Part shown: in pieces, positions 18,492-28,783 of the stretch | How positions within the stretch are numbered: the stretch's first letter is position 1 | Layout: every line of letters begins with the position of its first letter | Assembly (NCBI RefSeq): GCF_007752135.1 | Contig: NZ_CP036298.1 | Location: forward strand, 930,001-994,000 | Reading direction: 5' to 3' | DNA length: 64,000 nucleotides | Source: Aureliella helgolandensis | GTDB taxonomy: Bacteria; Planctomycetota; Planctomycetia; Pirellulales; Pirellulaceae | Position numbers and translations under genes: made by a program | The notes under the pieces: generated by a model | Seen by the model: only the letters and a program-made list of their open reading frames with translations | Told to the model about the DNA's origin: nothing | Databases searched by the model: none

Positions 18492-19343
18492 ATGTTGAAG
18501 CCTGATTTGAATTGCGTGCTTCTCTCAGCTGTCGCAGTTGTGCTGAGTATGGCTGGAGTGTCCAAAGTGGACGCCGACGAGCTTCGAGTGTCGGCAGCAG
18601 CTTCGATTGCAAACGGGGCAATGACCGTCATGCATCCCGCTGATGCTGATCCGGCAACATTGCTCATCCATTTCCATGGCTCACCTGAGGCTGTCCGAGA
18701 AGTTTTTGAGCGAAGCGAGTTGAAGTGCATCCTGGCTGTCGTGAATTTTCCAGGGTTATCGACCGCTTATTCAAAACCGTTTGCTGAAGATCACAAGCTA
18801 TTCGACCGGATACTGTCGCAGGCTCGAGCCATGGCCGTGGGAGTGCAGCCCGCTTCGCAGGGGGAATGGTCGCGGATCGCCGTCTCTTCCTTCAGTGCTG
18901 GTTATGGGGCGGTCCGAGAGATTCTCAAGACTCCAGAAAATATGGCGCGGATCGATTCAATCACGACGGCCGATTCCATCTATGCAGGGTTGCAAGAGGA
19001 TGTCTCGGAGCGGCTGGTGGATGAGGCGAATATGCAAGGCTTTCTCGAGTTTGCTTCCTTGGCAGTCTCCGATAGAAAGCGATTTGTTTTGTCGCATTCC
19101 GCCCAACCGACCCCTTATGCAAGCACGACCGAGACGGCAGATTACTTGCTGCGCTCTCTTGGCATGGCTCGCACTGCTGACGAAAGTCTTTCGATCGAGG
19201 AGTTTCACCAAACGAGCCGTGCAGCCAAGGGGGGCTTCCTAGTGCTGGGCTTTGAAGGCGTGAGTGCTCAGGCACACATGCAGCATTTACACCATCTAGA
19301 CTTGTTCTGGAGGCAAGTGTCGTCTCTTGCCCCCGCCCCATAG
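18492..19343 (+). CDS. Exported alpha/beta-hydrolase-like protein
   Basis: The protein has 283 residues from ATG 18492, preceded by AAAGGAAA. A signal peptide runs to about residue 28 (VSKVDADE). LLIHFHGSPE at 57-66 is a typical oxyanion-hole region. SSFSAGYGAVRE at 133-143 looks like a nucleophile elbow with Ser135, and C-terminal histidines (HMQHLHHLD) could supply the catalytic His. A serine hydrolase or esterase is therefore plausible. No closer family is recognised. It starts 80 bp after the oxidoreductase, on the same strand. Confidence 0.65.
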   Translation: MLKPDLNCVLLSAVAVVLSMAGVSKVDADELRVSAAASIANGAMTVMHPADADPATLLIHFHGSPEAVREVFERSELKCILAVVNFPGLSTAYSKPFAEDHKLFDRILSQARAMAVGVQPASQGEWSRIAVSSFSAGYGAVREILKTPENMARIDSITTADSIYAGLQEDVSERLVDEANMQGFLEFASLAVSDRKRFVLSHSAQPTPYASTTETADYLLRSLGMARTADESLSIEEFHQTSRAAKGGFLVLGFEGVSAQAHMQHLHHLDLFWRQVSSLAPAP

Positions 19344-19405
19344 CCCTGCCTTCTCCCAATTCAAAGTGCTCCCACCTGTTCGCTATCGCTGCCCCATCTC
19401 ACATT

Positions 19406-19425
19406 GGATGCCATGCGTGGCATCC
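19406..19425. terminator. Perfect 8-bp hairpin downstream of the hydrolase-like gene
   Basis: GGATGCCA (19406-19413) and TGGCATCC (19418-19425) form a perfect stem with a 4-nt loop, about 60 nt past the stop at 19343. No T-tract follows. It lies in the 416-bp convergent gap 19344-19759, which holds no gene I can support; a second hairpin at 19713-19734 and a small CCGCT/AGCGG repeat (19609-19623) are the only other structures seen. Confidence 0.45.
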
Positions 19426-19712
19426 CCCCTTTCGCCTGCTTCGAGCAATTCCCTGCTAGCTGTATCCCCATGGTGCAGGGGCATTGCGTGGATTGCCGCG
19501 ATACGTACCTCTGGCTGGCTGAACCGATTGGGGTGCTGCCTGCGCCAGCAATCCGTTCGGGCGACTCTTGAGGGCGGGCGTGGTCGCTCTTTGCTGTAGA
19601 TGCAGGAGCCGCTACGGCAGCGGTATGGCAACCGTGAAAGATTCGAAGCACGCGAAGAAAGATAGGAGATGGAGGGGGCATGGCAGCTGGCCCCTCCGGT
19701 ATTCTCGCGTTC

Positions 19713-19734
19713 GGTGCGCCCTGCATGGCGCACC
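19713..19734 (-). terminator. Perfect 8-bp hairpin downstream of the MacAB-like operon
   Basis: GGTGCGCC (19713-19720) and GGCGCACC (19727-19734) pair perfectly around a 6-nt loop. The hairpin lies 25 nt past the permease stop in the direction of that transcript. There is no T-tract, so termination may be factor-dependent or the hairpin may only protect the RNA end. Confidence 0.45.
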
Positions 19735-19759
19735 TGATCGCAGAAAGAAGCCAAATCTT

Positions 19760-21085
19760 CTACTCGTGTCGAAGCGCTTCGATAGGATTCATTTGTGCTG
19801 CACGAATTGCAGGGAACAACCCGAAGACAACTCCCACCACCAGAGAAATTCCAAAGGCGATAGGGATCGAAGCAGGGACAATTTCGGGCGTTACCGTCCT
19901 GACGATCTCTGGCAAAATCGCCATTGTGTCAGGGTAGTTGCGGGCAAACAGCCAGCGAGCAAAGATGATAGCTGGTTTGCAGAATAGACCGGCCAAAATG
20001 CCAGTGATCCCACCAACGACGCTCAGCACTGCAGCCTCGACCAGAAACTGGCTGACGATATCCTTCTGCTTGGCTCCCAGGGCGCGGCGAATTCCAATCT
20101 CGCGCGTCCGTTCCGTTACGGTCGCCAGCATGATATTCATAATCCCAATACCGCCTACCATCAACGAAATGGCTGCGACCAGTCCCATCAGGACCATGAA
20201 CATGAGGCGAGTGGTCTCGGCCTGTTTCAGCAGTTCCAGTGGGACTGCGATCACAACGTCTTCCAAATTGTCGTGACTTTTGAGTGCATCCTTGATTACT
20301 TCGGCAGTGCTCTCGACTTCGGACGTGCTACCGACGCGAACGGTAATTTGATTCAACTCCAGCATTTCGCCTTCGAACGACCCGCCGCTTCGTCGTACGA
20401 CGGTATCTCCGATGCGCTGTTGCAGCGTCTTGATCGGAATGTAGATGTCATTGGAGAAGTCCTGCGAATCCAACGATCCACCGACAGCGGCCGATGCATT
20501 GCGGTGTTTTAGGACGCCTACGACATTGTAGTAGTCTTTGTGCTCTGGAATGTAGACGCGTTTTCCAAGTGGATCCTCGTAGGGGAACAGTCGATCTGCG
20601 ACTCGTGAGGCGAGTACGCAATTGGTTTCACGCAGGAAGTTTTCCGCATCCGAGATGAAGTGCCCTTGAGCAACTTCCAACCGAGTGACTTCCGCGTATT
20701 CTGGAGTGCAGCCAACTAAGCGTCCCTCGATCATGCGGTCGCGGTATTGGAACTGTCGGCGAATCTCGCGAATGGGAATGGCGCTTTTAATCGTCGGTAC
20801 CGTGGCCAGCAGCATGTCGTATTCTTCGCGGGTCAGCCCGTAGGGCGTGACGCCAGAATTGGTACTCAGCTTTTCTGCCGAGGGCTTGACCGAGCGGATC
20901 ATGATCGTGTCTGCGCCCAGACTCTCGATTTGCCGCCTAGCTTCCAGGCTAATCCCTTCACTGATTGCCAGCAGCCAAATAACGCTGGCCACTCCGATGA
21001 AGATCCCTAAGACCGTCAGCAAGGAACGCAGTGGGTGAAGCCAAAGACTCTTGATACCTAAATTTAGGGTGCGTAACCAAAGCAT
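19760..21085 (-). CDS. MacB-type ABC transporter permease
   Basis: The protein has 441 residues. One membrane segment lies near residues 18-42, then a ~240-residue periplasmic MacB_PCD domain, then three membrane segments in the last 150 residues: the FtsX/MacB permease topology. The signature GGIGIMNIMLATVTERTREIGIRRALGA is intact, and the end PIEALRHE is typical. In E. coli MacB the ATPase is fused; here it is the separate upstream gene. With the ATPase and the MacA-like adaptor it should form a tripartite-type exporter or mechanotransmission complex. It starts 4 bp after the ATPase stop, so translation is probably coupled. The substrate is unknown. Confidence 0.92.
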   Translation of the reverse strand: MLWLRTLNLGIKSLWLHPLRSLLTVLGIFIGVASVIWLLAISEGISLEARRQIESLGADTIMIRSVKPSAEKLSTNSGVTPYGLTREEYDMLLATVPTIKSAIPIREIRRQFQYRDRMIEGRLVGCTPEYAEVTRLEVAQGHFISDAENFLRETNCVLASRVADRLFPYEDPLGKRVYIPEHKDYYNVVGVLKHRNASAAVGGSLDSQDFSNDIYIPIKTLQQRIGDTVVRRSGGSFEGEMLELNQITVRVGSTSEVESTAEVIKDALKSHDNLEDVVIAVPLELLKQAETTRLMFMVLMGLVAAISLMVGGIGIMNIMLATVTERTREIGIRRALGAKQKDIVSQFLVEAAVLSVVGGITGILAGLFCKPAIIFARWLFARNYPDTMAILPEIVRTVTPEIVPASIPIAFGISLVVGVVFGLFPAIRAAQMNPIEALRHE

Positions 21086-21089
21086 GAAA

Positions 21090-21866
21090 TCAGGCCTTCA
21101 CTTCGAGAGAGTCGTTCAACGAACCACGCGCTTCAGGAGGAATTAACTCTAATCCTCTGGCTGCAGCCTCCTTGCGCGACTCCATGGAGTTCTGCTCATC
21201 CGACTGCAACAAACCATCCCTCAAACGCACGATGCGTTTTGCCCGTTCCGCTACTTCATCTTCGTGAGTCACCATAATGATCGTTCGACCTTCACTGTTG
21301 AGTTGATCAAACAGCGCGAGGATCTCAGCCGTCGTTTTGGAGTCCAAGTTGCCTGTCGCTTCGTCGGCTAGGATGAAATACGGATCGTTGACCAAGCTGC
21401 GCGCAATTGCCACGCGCTGCTGTTGACCGCCGGAAAGCTGCATGGGGCGGTGTCCTAAGCGATCCTCGAGACCGACGCGTTGCGCCAGATCAATACAGCG
21501 TTTGCGTTCCTTAGGCCCCAGCTTGCCTTGGTAGTAGAGGGGAACTTGAATGTTCTCCACAACGGTCAATTGCTGGATCAAATTGTACGATTGAAACACA
21601 AACCCGATGCGACGCGAGCGGATTTCTGCGAGCTGATCGTCAGTCATGGTGGCCACATTGTCGGTCCCTAGCAACAGCTCTCCCGAGCTGGGCAGGTCGA
21701 GGCAACCGAGCAGATTGAGCAGCGTGCTTTTCCCGGAACCCGAGGGCCCCATGATGGCCACGTAGTCCCCTTCGGGCACATCAAAGGAGACACCCCGCAA
21801 TGCGCGGACCGTCTCACTCTTGAGAACATACTCTTTGGTCAAGTCGCGGATTGAACAAGCATTCAT
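21090..21866 (-). CDS. MacB/LolD-type ABC transporter ATP-binding protein
   Basis: From ATG 21866 the protein has 258 residues. Walker A GPSGSGKST is at residues 40-48, the signature is LSGGQQQRVAIARSL, Walker B is YFILADEATGNLDS, and the switch histidine is in IIMVTHEDEVAE. The frame extends upstream to 22022, but the extra residues are not ABC-like and MNACSIRDLTKEY is the expected start. A ~35-residue C-terminal extension (DEQNSMESRKEAAARG onwards) follows the core domain. It energises the neighbouring permease. Confidence 0.93.
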   Translation of the reverse strand: MNACSIRDLTKEYVLKSETVRALRGVSFDVPEGDYVAIMGPSGSGKSTLLNLLGCLDLPSSGELLLGTDNVATMTDDQLAEIRSRRIGFVFQSYNLIQQLTVVENIQVPLYYQGKLGPKERKRCIDLAQRVGLEDRLGHRPMQLSGGQQQRVAIARSLVNDPYFILADEATGNLDSKTTAEILALFDQLNSEGRTIIMVTHEDEVAERAKRIVRLRDGLLQSDEQNSMESRKEAAARGLELIPPEARGSLNDSLEVKA

Positions 21867-22022
21867 AGTTTTTGCAGCATAGAGGACGCGGGATGCGCGT
21901 GGGGGGAGTCTAGGGCAGCGTGCGGTAAGGGCACATGCGGTAAATCGAAGTTGTGGAAGGCCTGGACGCAGCGTGGCGGACTTGGTCCGTCTCCAGCTGG
22001 CGTTTGACGCTATCGACTCCAC

Positions 22023-23876
22023 TTAACCTCCACGAGGGCCGCCACCACCAGGGCCGCCACCGCGAGGCCCACCGCCACCGCCTTGCCCGCCACCTGGTCC
22101 ACCGCCACCACCTGGTCCGCCACCACCACCGGCTTTCATTCGTTTCTTCATGGCCTCGGTAACTTCGGCCTTGGTAAGCTCTCCGTTGCCGTCGGCATCA
22201 TACTCGGCAAAACGATCCTTCGTGCGAGCGTCCAATGCCTCGACTTCGGTACCGGCAATTTTGCCATCACCATCGGTATCACCCGCTGAGAAAATTCGGT
22301 CAGCGATGGCTGAGGGATCGGGCGCTCCGCCACCGCCTCCGCCTGGTGCGCGACCTTCTCCAGCTGCATCCTCTGCACCTGGTGCAGTCGGCTCAGCGGC
22401 ATTAGCCCCAATCTCTAGCAACTTATCGCGGTCGGTGATTTCCTCAACATCGGGCAGCTCCAGCAGATCGAGGAATTGACGGGGATTGAGAGCAATCTCA
22501 GCACCCTCCTCGAGACCATCGGCGATCGTGACCATCTTGTCATTCGTTGCACCAATTTGGATCTCCACGGTCTTCCAACCCTTGCCTTCACGAGCGAGGC
22601 AGAAGTGATGCCCCTTGTACTCGTAGATACCATGCACGGGAATCTGCAGCGCTGAAGGCAATTGTTCGACGAAAATCCGCACTTCGGCGGTCATACCGGT
22701 TCGGATTCCTTCCGGTGGATTGAGGATCTCAATGTAAGTGGCATACTCCTTCACCGAAGAAGAAAACCAGCTACCGGGCTCCGCATACTTGTTGACGCGT
22801 TTGACTCGTGCCAGCATTTCGTTGGGAACGGCACTCACTTTCACCTTCGCTGCCATCCCCTCGGCAACTAGCGTGATGCGTGATTCATTGATCTTTGCCT
22901 TCACCTGCATCTTGGACGGATCGGGAAGTTTGATGATGGTTTGGCGTTCCCGAACCGAAGCTCCCTCTTCGACAACAAACTCGGAGCCCCCGCGACTGCT
23001 GAAGGAGTTGTTGTGGACGACGACCCCTTCGGCGGGCGAGAGAATCACACACAGCGCCATTTGCTCTTCCAGCTCCTTCAGCTTGTCTTGCTCTTCTGAC
23101 AAAACGTTGTAGTCGGACCGCAGGTTGGCCTTCGCTGCTTCGATGTCACTTTCGAACTGAACTTTATTCTTCTCCATGGTCAGCTCGTCCAAAACCATTA
23201 GCTTGGCTTCGGAAGCTTCCAGTACGTTTCGAGCGTTGAGCACGGAAAACTCTTCCGATTCGATCTGCAGCCCCTTCACCATGCCCTTGGCTCCCATCCG
23301 CTGGGCGCTGGCCAGGCTTAGCTCTGCTTTTCGCAATTCCTGTTGTGCAACGGCCGTCTCACTGAGGATGGCCTTGCGTTCCTGCAGGTAGGTTCCGCGG
23401 ATGTACTCTTGCAACGCGATTTCCGCTGTACGGACCGTCGCTTCGGAGCTGATCACCAGCGCCTCAGCACTCGAAACAGCGATCCGCTGAGTTTTCAGTT
23501 CGTTCTCCAGTGCGGAAGAATCAAGCTCTACCAGCTTGTCCCCCGTCTTCACGTACGTCCCTTCGTCGATGACCCAGAGGATAGGTGTGCCGCTGGTGCC
23601 TCGTGCTTTCACTTCGCAAATCACATCGATATTGCTACTACTCTCAACCTCGCCCTGCTCCAAGACAATATGGTCGAAAGGGCCCGATGTAACGAAAGTA
23701 GTCAGAATATCGTCGCCAGCACCCTTCCCGGGCTGCATGCCGAAATGCCACCAGGCGTAACCACCTCCCGCGATCATGCCAAGGATTACTAGGGCGATAA
23801 GCAGAGCATTGCCTGAACGCGATGACTTGCGTTTTGAGCGGGTTGCGGGGCGAGATAGGCGAGACTGCAAAGTCAT
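22023..23876 (-). CDS. MacA/HlyD-type adaptor with C-terminal EF-hands and glycine-rich tail
   Basis: The protein has 617 residues. One membrane anchor is near residues 24-44 (ALLIALVILGMIAGGGYAWW). The membrane-fusion core follows: a lipoyl/barrel half (VICEVKARGTSGTPILWVIDEGTYVKTGDKL), a long coiled-coil hairpin (about 120-270), then the second lipoyl and barrel parts. After the core come two EF-hand loops near residues 530-565, DTDGDGKIAGTE and DADGNGELTKAE, with the expected acidic positions 1, 3, 5 and final Glu. The last ~40 residues are almost only Gly, Pro, Arg and Gln. AGGAGC 8 nt upstream supports the ATG. It heads the operon with the ATPase and permease. Calcium binding is inferred from the loops. 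Confidence 0.9.
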   Translation of the reverse strand: MTLQSRLSRPATRSKRKSSRSGNALLIALVILGMIAGGGYAWWHFGMQPGKGAGDDILTTFVTSGPFDHIVLEQGEVESSSNIDVICEVKARGTSGTPILWVIDEGTYVKTGDKLVELDSSALENELKTQRIAVSSAEALVISSEATVRTAEIALQEYIRGTYLQERKAILSETAVAQQELRKAELSLASAQRMGAKGMVKGLQIESEEFSVLNARNVLEASEAKLMVLDELTMEKNKVQFESDIEAAKANLRSDYNVLSEEQDKLKELEEQMALCVILSPAEGVVVHNNSFSSRGGSEFVVEEGASVRERQTIIKLPDPSKMQVKAKINESRITLVAEGMAAKVKVSAVPNEMLARVKRVNKYAEPGSWFSSSVKEYATYIEILNPPEGIRTGMTAEVRIFVEQLPSALQIPVHGIYEYKGHHFCLAREGKGWKTVEIQIGATNDKMVTIADGLEEGAEIALNPRQFLDLLELPDVEEITDRDKLLEIGANAAEPTAPGAEDAAGEGRAPGGGGGGAPDPSAIADRIFSAGDTDGDGKIAGTEVEALDARTKDRFAEYDADGNGELTKAEVTEAMKKRMKAGGGGGPGGGGGPGGGQGGGGGPRGGGPGGGGPRGG

Positions 23877-24280
23877 CGGTTGCTCCTAAGTAATTCTGGC
23901 GGGCTGAAGGCTGGAGAAAGTCGAAGGGGTTCTGTCAAGTGCCTATTCTACTTGGCACATTCGGCAGCGAAACCGTTTCCTGCAAAACGATCGAAAGGAA
24001 GGTGGCAATTTCGTGGTTTCTACCAGTTTTACGGTCGAATGACTCGCTTAACTGGATAGCATCCGAGTCCTTCGACAGACCCTTACTGTTTGTTTAACTA
24101 CTCAACCGCAGAAAAGTTTCGAATTTGTGGGGAGAGGGACCAAAGTTGTCCTGGGCCTTGCGATAAATGGAGTACCGAAGCGGAGCGGAACCATCATTCC
24201 CCCCCCCTCCACGCCGTCTAGGTACCTCTCCGAACCAGTCGCATTGACCTTCGGCTGCCGCCACTCACAAGGAAGAAACC
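23877..24280. other. Divergent intergenic region, no gene seen
   Basis: These 404 bp separate the MacA-like gene (minus) from the small conserved gene (plus) and must hold both promoters. A weak GTGCC/GGCAC repeat (23939-23958) and a run of nine C near 24199 are visible. No convincing promoter hexamers, RNA gene or open frame can be supported. Confidence 0.5.
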
Positions 24281-24592
24281 ATGGCCAAGTTTTACGTTCA
24301 AAGCGGAAACATTCGAACCGTAATCTCTGCCGACGATGGTGAAAAAGCTGCACTGTGGATCGTCCACCGAGCCATGCAACAGGTCGTCCCGGTCTACGAC
24401 GATCACGAACTGTCGCCAGAGCAGAAAAGCGAGACGGCCGTGATCAAGGGGCTGATTGTGCTTGGGAACTCGATTCTTGTGAACGAAGTTGGTTTCGATC
24501 ACGAGGATAGCCAGGAGATGGACACCTTCGAACTGGTGATGCACTGGCAGCAGCTGATGGCCGCCCTGTCTAAGCTGGAGGCGATGCTGTGA
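24281..24592 (+). CDS. Conserved small protein of unknown function
   Basis: The protein has 103 residues, is acidic and soluble, and has no signal peptide. It begins MAKFYVQSGNIRTVISADDGEKAALW, with a mixed strand-helix pattern, and ends in a helix (FELVMHWQQLMAALSKLEAML). AAGGAAG 5 nt upstream of the ATG is a strong ribosome site, and the sequence is well balanced for a real protein. I recall similar short proteins in planctomycetes but know no function. It is convergent with the zinc-finger-like gene downstream. Confidence 0.75.
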   Translation: MAKFYVQSGNIRTVISADDGEKAALWIVHRAMQQVVPVYDDHELSPEQKSETAVIKGLIVLGNSILVNEVGFDHEDSQEMDTFELVMHWQQLMAALSKLEAML

Positions 24593-24713
24593 AGGGGGCT
24601 ATGGCTACGCCTGCATCAGAGCGGAGCGGCGGCCCTGCCCCGCGACTGAGCAATCGGCGGCCTGCAGCCAGCACGCAAATTTCGCTGCCAGACATGCCCC
24701 CCCGTCAGGCCGG

Positions 24714-25127
24714 CTACCCATCGCTTGATCGCTTGAGATAGCCTGCCGAAGTCTGAAAATAACGACGACGGCGCGTCTGCATCGATGCTGACTGCTCGGT
24801 CTGCTGGCTCTTCAGATCCTGCAGATTGGCAGCACACAGCCGGCAGCCCACTCGCTCCACATGGAAGGCGATGTAGGCTTGCAGCTGCTCATCGATAGCT
24901 CCCAGCAGGAAGCTCCCCAGCTGTTCACGGCTCGGACAACTCAGCCTATTTCTCCGCCAGATCTCCCCGAGACCATGCACTCCAGCCTCGCGGCGACCTG
25001 CCAATTCGATTAATCGCTCCCGCAGCACTTCGTCGGTACGCAGCTGCTGTTCCACTGCTACCATTAATTCACTGGCGAGCGTTTCGTCCAAATACGACTG
25101 AAGTTGTTGATTGGTAAACATGGGCAT
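24714..25127 (-). CDS. Putative zinc-finger protein, anti-sigma-like
   Basis: The protein has 137 residues. The second half has CPSREQLGSFLLG, then FHVERVGCRLCAANLQDL. The spaced Cys, His, Cys, Cys set recalls zf-HC2 anti-sigma zinc fingers. The first half (LQSYLDETLASELMVAVEQQLRTDEVLRERL) looks like another short helical zf-HC2-like unit without the cysteines. There is no membrane segment, so it would be cytoplasmic. It begins 8 bp after the AIM24-family gene, probably in one operon. No sigma factor gene is adjacent, so a regulatory role is only inferred. Confidence 0.6.
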   Translation of the reverse strand: MPMFTNQQLQSYLDETLASELMVAVEQQLRTDEVLRERLIELAGRREAGVHGLGEIWRRNRLSCPSREQLGSFLLGAIDEQLQAYIAFHVERVGCRLCAANLQDLKSQQTEQSASMQTRRRRYFQTSAGYLKRSSDG

Positions 25128-25135
25128 GCTGGGAT

Positions 25136-25834
25136 CTACCCTCCTGCGGAGTGATTCATGGCGACTTCTTCAAACGGCTGGACGACTACGAATCCCTCGC
25201 CATTAAACTCCATTTGAATGGACTCGCCACTACCGCGCCCAAAAAAGCTCTTGAGCGACACGTCGGTCTTGAATTCAGGCTGCAAATTTCCAGACCAAGC
25301 AATGGTGGCATTCGGATCGGTCCGAACCGGTTGTCCAGGGCGAACGCGAAGTGTAATTGGTTCGAAGTGACTGGTGATGGCAATCAGTCCGGTGCCACTC
25401 AAGCGGACATTGAAAAAGCCGCCGGAGACCACGGCCGCCAGCTTCTTCATCATTTTGATTTCCCATTCCACCGTGGGCTCGAACGCCAGCAGATCGCTGC
25501 CGTTGACATAAATGGAATCTCCTTCCAGCCGCAGGATTTGGATGGTTTTCCCGCTATCGGCCAGATACAAGCGGCCTGCTCCCTCGGCTTTGGTCAGCCG
25601 AGCTCCCTCGCCGGTCACGCTTCGTTTGAGCAGCGACCCCAATCCCTGATCCAGCAAGCCTTCGCGAGTGAACTTCATCTTGCCCACATAGGCCACCATC
25701 GCGCCCGCTTTCATCCAGACCATGCCGTCAAGGTTGACCTCCAGCATGCGATCACTTTCCAGCTGAAAGTATTCGCGCGCCGAGTCATCCTGGGCAGTCG
25801 ACTGAATGAATTCCTCAATCGTAAAACGTCCCAT
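25136..25834 (-). CDS. AIM24-family protein
   Basis: The protein has 232 residues. The beta-rich pattern LDGMVWMKAGAMVAYVGKMKFTRE, then GEGARLTKAEGAGRLYLAD, GDSIYVNGSDLLAFEPTVEW and GFFNVRLSGTGLIAITSHFEP matches the AIM24/TIM-beta-like family. Bacterial members are of unknown function; the mitochondrial namesake affects inner-membrane organisation. GGAGAT about 9 nt upstream supports the ATG. The zinc-finger-like gene follows after 8 bp. Confidence 0.85.
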   Translation of the reverse strand: MGRFTIEEFIQSTAQDDSAREYFQLESDRMLEVNLDGMVWMKAGAMVAYVGKMKFTREGLLDQGLGSLLKRSVTGEGARLTKAEGAGRLYLADSGKTIQILRLEGDSIYVNGSDLLAFEPTVEWEIKMMKKLAAVVSGGFFNVRLSGTGLIAITSHFEPITLRVRPGQPVRTDPNATIAWSGNLQPEFKTDVSLKSFFGRGSGESIQMEFNGEGFVVVQPFEEVAMNHSAGG

Positions 25835-26402
25835 GAGCGAGATCTCCGATCTGATGTTTGGAATGTAGGGGAAAAGGAAAGTTTGGACAGCAGCGGCAGC
25901 CGAATTAAGCTACCCAAAACGGGCTCAGAGCCGACATGCGGGCGAGTGGACCCTCGCTCCTGCCATGCCAGTGCTAGCTGACATCCTGCCTTAGTTGGCT
26001 GCTTCAAGCGACCGTTAGGGCGCCGACAGGTCCGCGAATCACAAATGAACTCGCTGAATCTCTACTAGTCACAGCCCAGCGGCTCGACTCCTCCGCAAGT
26101 GCGAGGCGGGCCTCGACACCGCCCAATTCTATCAACTCCCCTCGGCCAGGACCACGAGCATCCTCCAGTAGAAGCGGCAAAGGAACTCGAAGGCTTCGCG
26201 ACTGGTGAAAATCGCCACCCACGGCCTACCGGCGTGCTGCAATCGCAACTCGCTGTGCGAGCATCGCTGGAGTGGTGGCCACTGCAGGGCCGTGGTGGCT
26301 GCTACCCGCCGTGCTGCTACCAAAATTGCTCCTGAACCAACACGCCGGTGAGCGAGCAGGAGGTGTAATGCTCCAGGCGGACCGCGGGGGGCCTTCGCAG
26401 CT

Positions 26403-26442
26403 AGCCTGACAACTGGGCTTGCGGGCAATGGGCTGTCAGGCT
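26403..26442. repeat. Perfect 9-bp inverted repeat
   Basis: AGCCTGACA (26403-26411) and TGTCAGGCT (26434-26442) form a perfect stem around 22 nt. It lies about 270 bp upstream of groES and away from any gene end. Its role is unknown. Confidence 0.4.
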
Positions 26443-26634
26443 GGACGCCAATGTCAATTTGGCAGTAGCGTTCCTGGCGGTCGGGTCGAGCTGTGCCCAG
26501 CATTAGAAATCGCTTGCTTTGTAGTAGTTCTCGGGCTGCATTGCGGACTTTGTTCAAAAACCTTTCTCGCAGGGAAATGGCACGCCTTTTGCTCCCGGAG
26601 GCTGGTGAACAGATTTACGTGCCTTTTTGACTGC

Positions 26635-26656
26635 CACGACTCTCTTTGGAGTCGTG
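26635..26656. promoter_or_regulatory. Inverted repeat in the groES leader/promoter region
   Basis: CACGACTC (26635-26642) and GAGTCGTG (26649-26656) form a perfect 8-bp inverted repeat with a 6-nt spacer, ending 58 bp before the groES start. TTGACT (26627-26632), a good -35-like hexamer, abuts it. It is not the CIRCE/HrcA element, whose arms and 9-bp spacer differ. It could be an operator for another heat-shock regulator or a leader hairpin. Confidence 0.4.
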
Positions 26657-26714
26657 CGCAGAGTCGAAATATTTTCACGATCTCGCATCTCAACACTGTG
26701 GAGGAGTGCCGCTC

Positions 26715-27038
26715 ATGGCGACGGCTACGAAGAAAAAAGAAGCTACCAAGATTAAGTTGCAGCCGCTGGGTGATCGACTAGTCGTACAACGTGAAGAGTC
26801 GCAAGAGCGCACCGAGGGCGGTATTTACCTGCCTGACAGCGCTAAAGACAAGCCGACTCGCGGTACGGTAGTCAGTATTGGCGACGGAAAGCTCCTGGAC
26901 GACGGTAGCCGTGGTGCAATGCAAGTCAAAGTTGGCGACGTCGTACTTTTCACTAGCTACGCTGGTGAGAACATCGAAATTGGTGACGTCGAGTACGTAT
27001 TGATGGGCGAGAGCGAAGTCCTAGCCGTCCTCGAATAG
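26715..27038 (+). CDS. groES: Co-chaperonin GroES
   Basis: The protein has 107 residues. It contains LQPLGDRLVVQREESQERTEGGIYLPDSAKDKP, which includes the mobile loop that binds GroEL, then VGDVVLFTSYAG and DVEYVLMGESEVLAVLE. An N-terminal extension of about 13 residues (ATATKKKEATKIK) precedes the usual start of the fold. GGAGGAG about 7 nt upstream fixes ATG 26715, although the frame is open from 26646. groEL follows after 88 bp; the pair is the standard chaperonin operon. Confidence 0.97.
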   Translation: MATATKKKEATKIKLQPLGDRLVVQREESQERTEGGIYLPDSAKDKPTRGTVVSIGDGKLLDDGSRGAMQVKVGDVVLFTSYAGENIEIGDVEYVLMGESEVLAVLE

Positions 27039-27120
27039 TCCACTCACCCCACCAAAATAGCTGCGGATGAAGAGGCGTTTTGCCCGGCCGTCCGACAATA
27101 CTCAATCCACTGGAGATTAG

Positions 27121-28749
<1,629 letters not shown>

Positions 28750-28783
28750 GGCTCAGTAACGAGTGCTAGAACTACCTTACCTA

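Larger units (their letters stand above)
25835..26714. other. 880-bp region upstream of groES, no gene supported
   Basis: This gap lies between the divergent AIM24-family gene and groES. Open frames exist (for example 26132-26557 minus) but their products are low-complexity, rich in Arg and Ala, without recognisable motifs or a ribosome site. Two inverted repeats at 26403-26442 and 26635-26656 are the only clear structures. The groES promoter should lie in the last 150 bp. Confidence 0.5.

Noticed and set aside
22023-22140. Possible CRISPR-like or tandem DNA repeat
   Set aside because: The CCACCG-type repetition encodes the glycine-rich tail of the adaptor; there are no spacers or regular repeats.
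26132-26557. 141-codon minus-strand frame upstream of groES
   Set aside because: Its product is low-complexity without motifs, and it lacks a ribosome site; the region is treated as noncoding.
26635-26656. CIRCE/HrcA operator at groES
   Set aside because: The arms (CACGACTC/GAGTCGTG) and 6-bp spacer do not match the TTAGCACTC-N9-GAGTGCTAA consensus.
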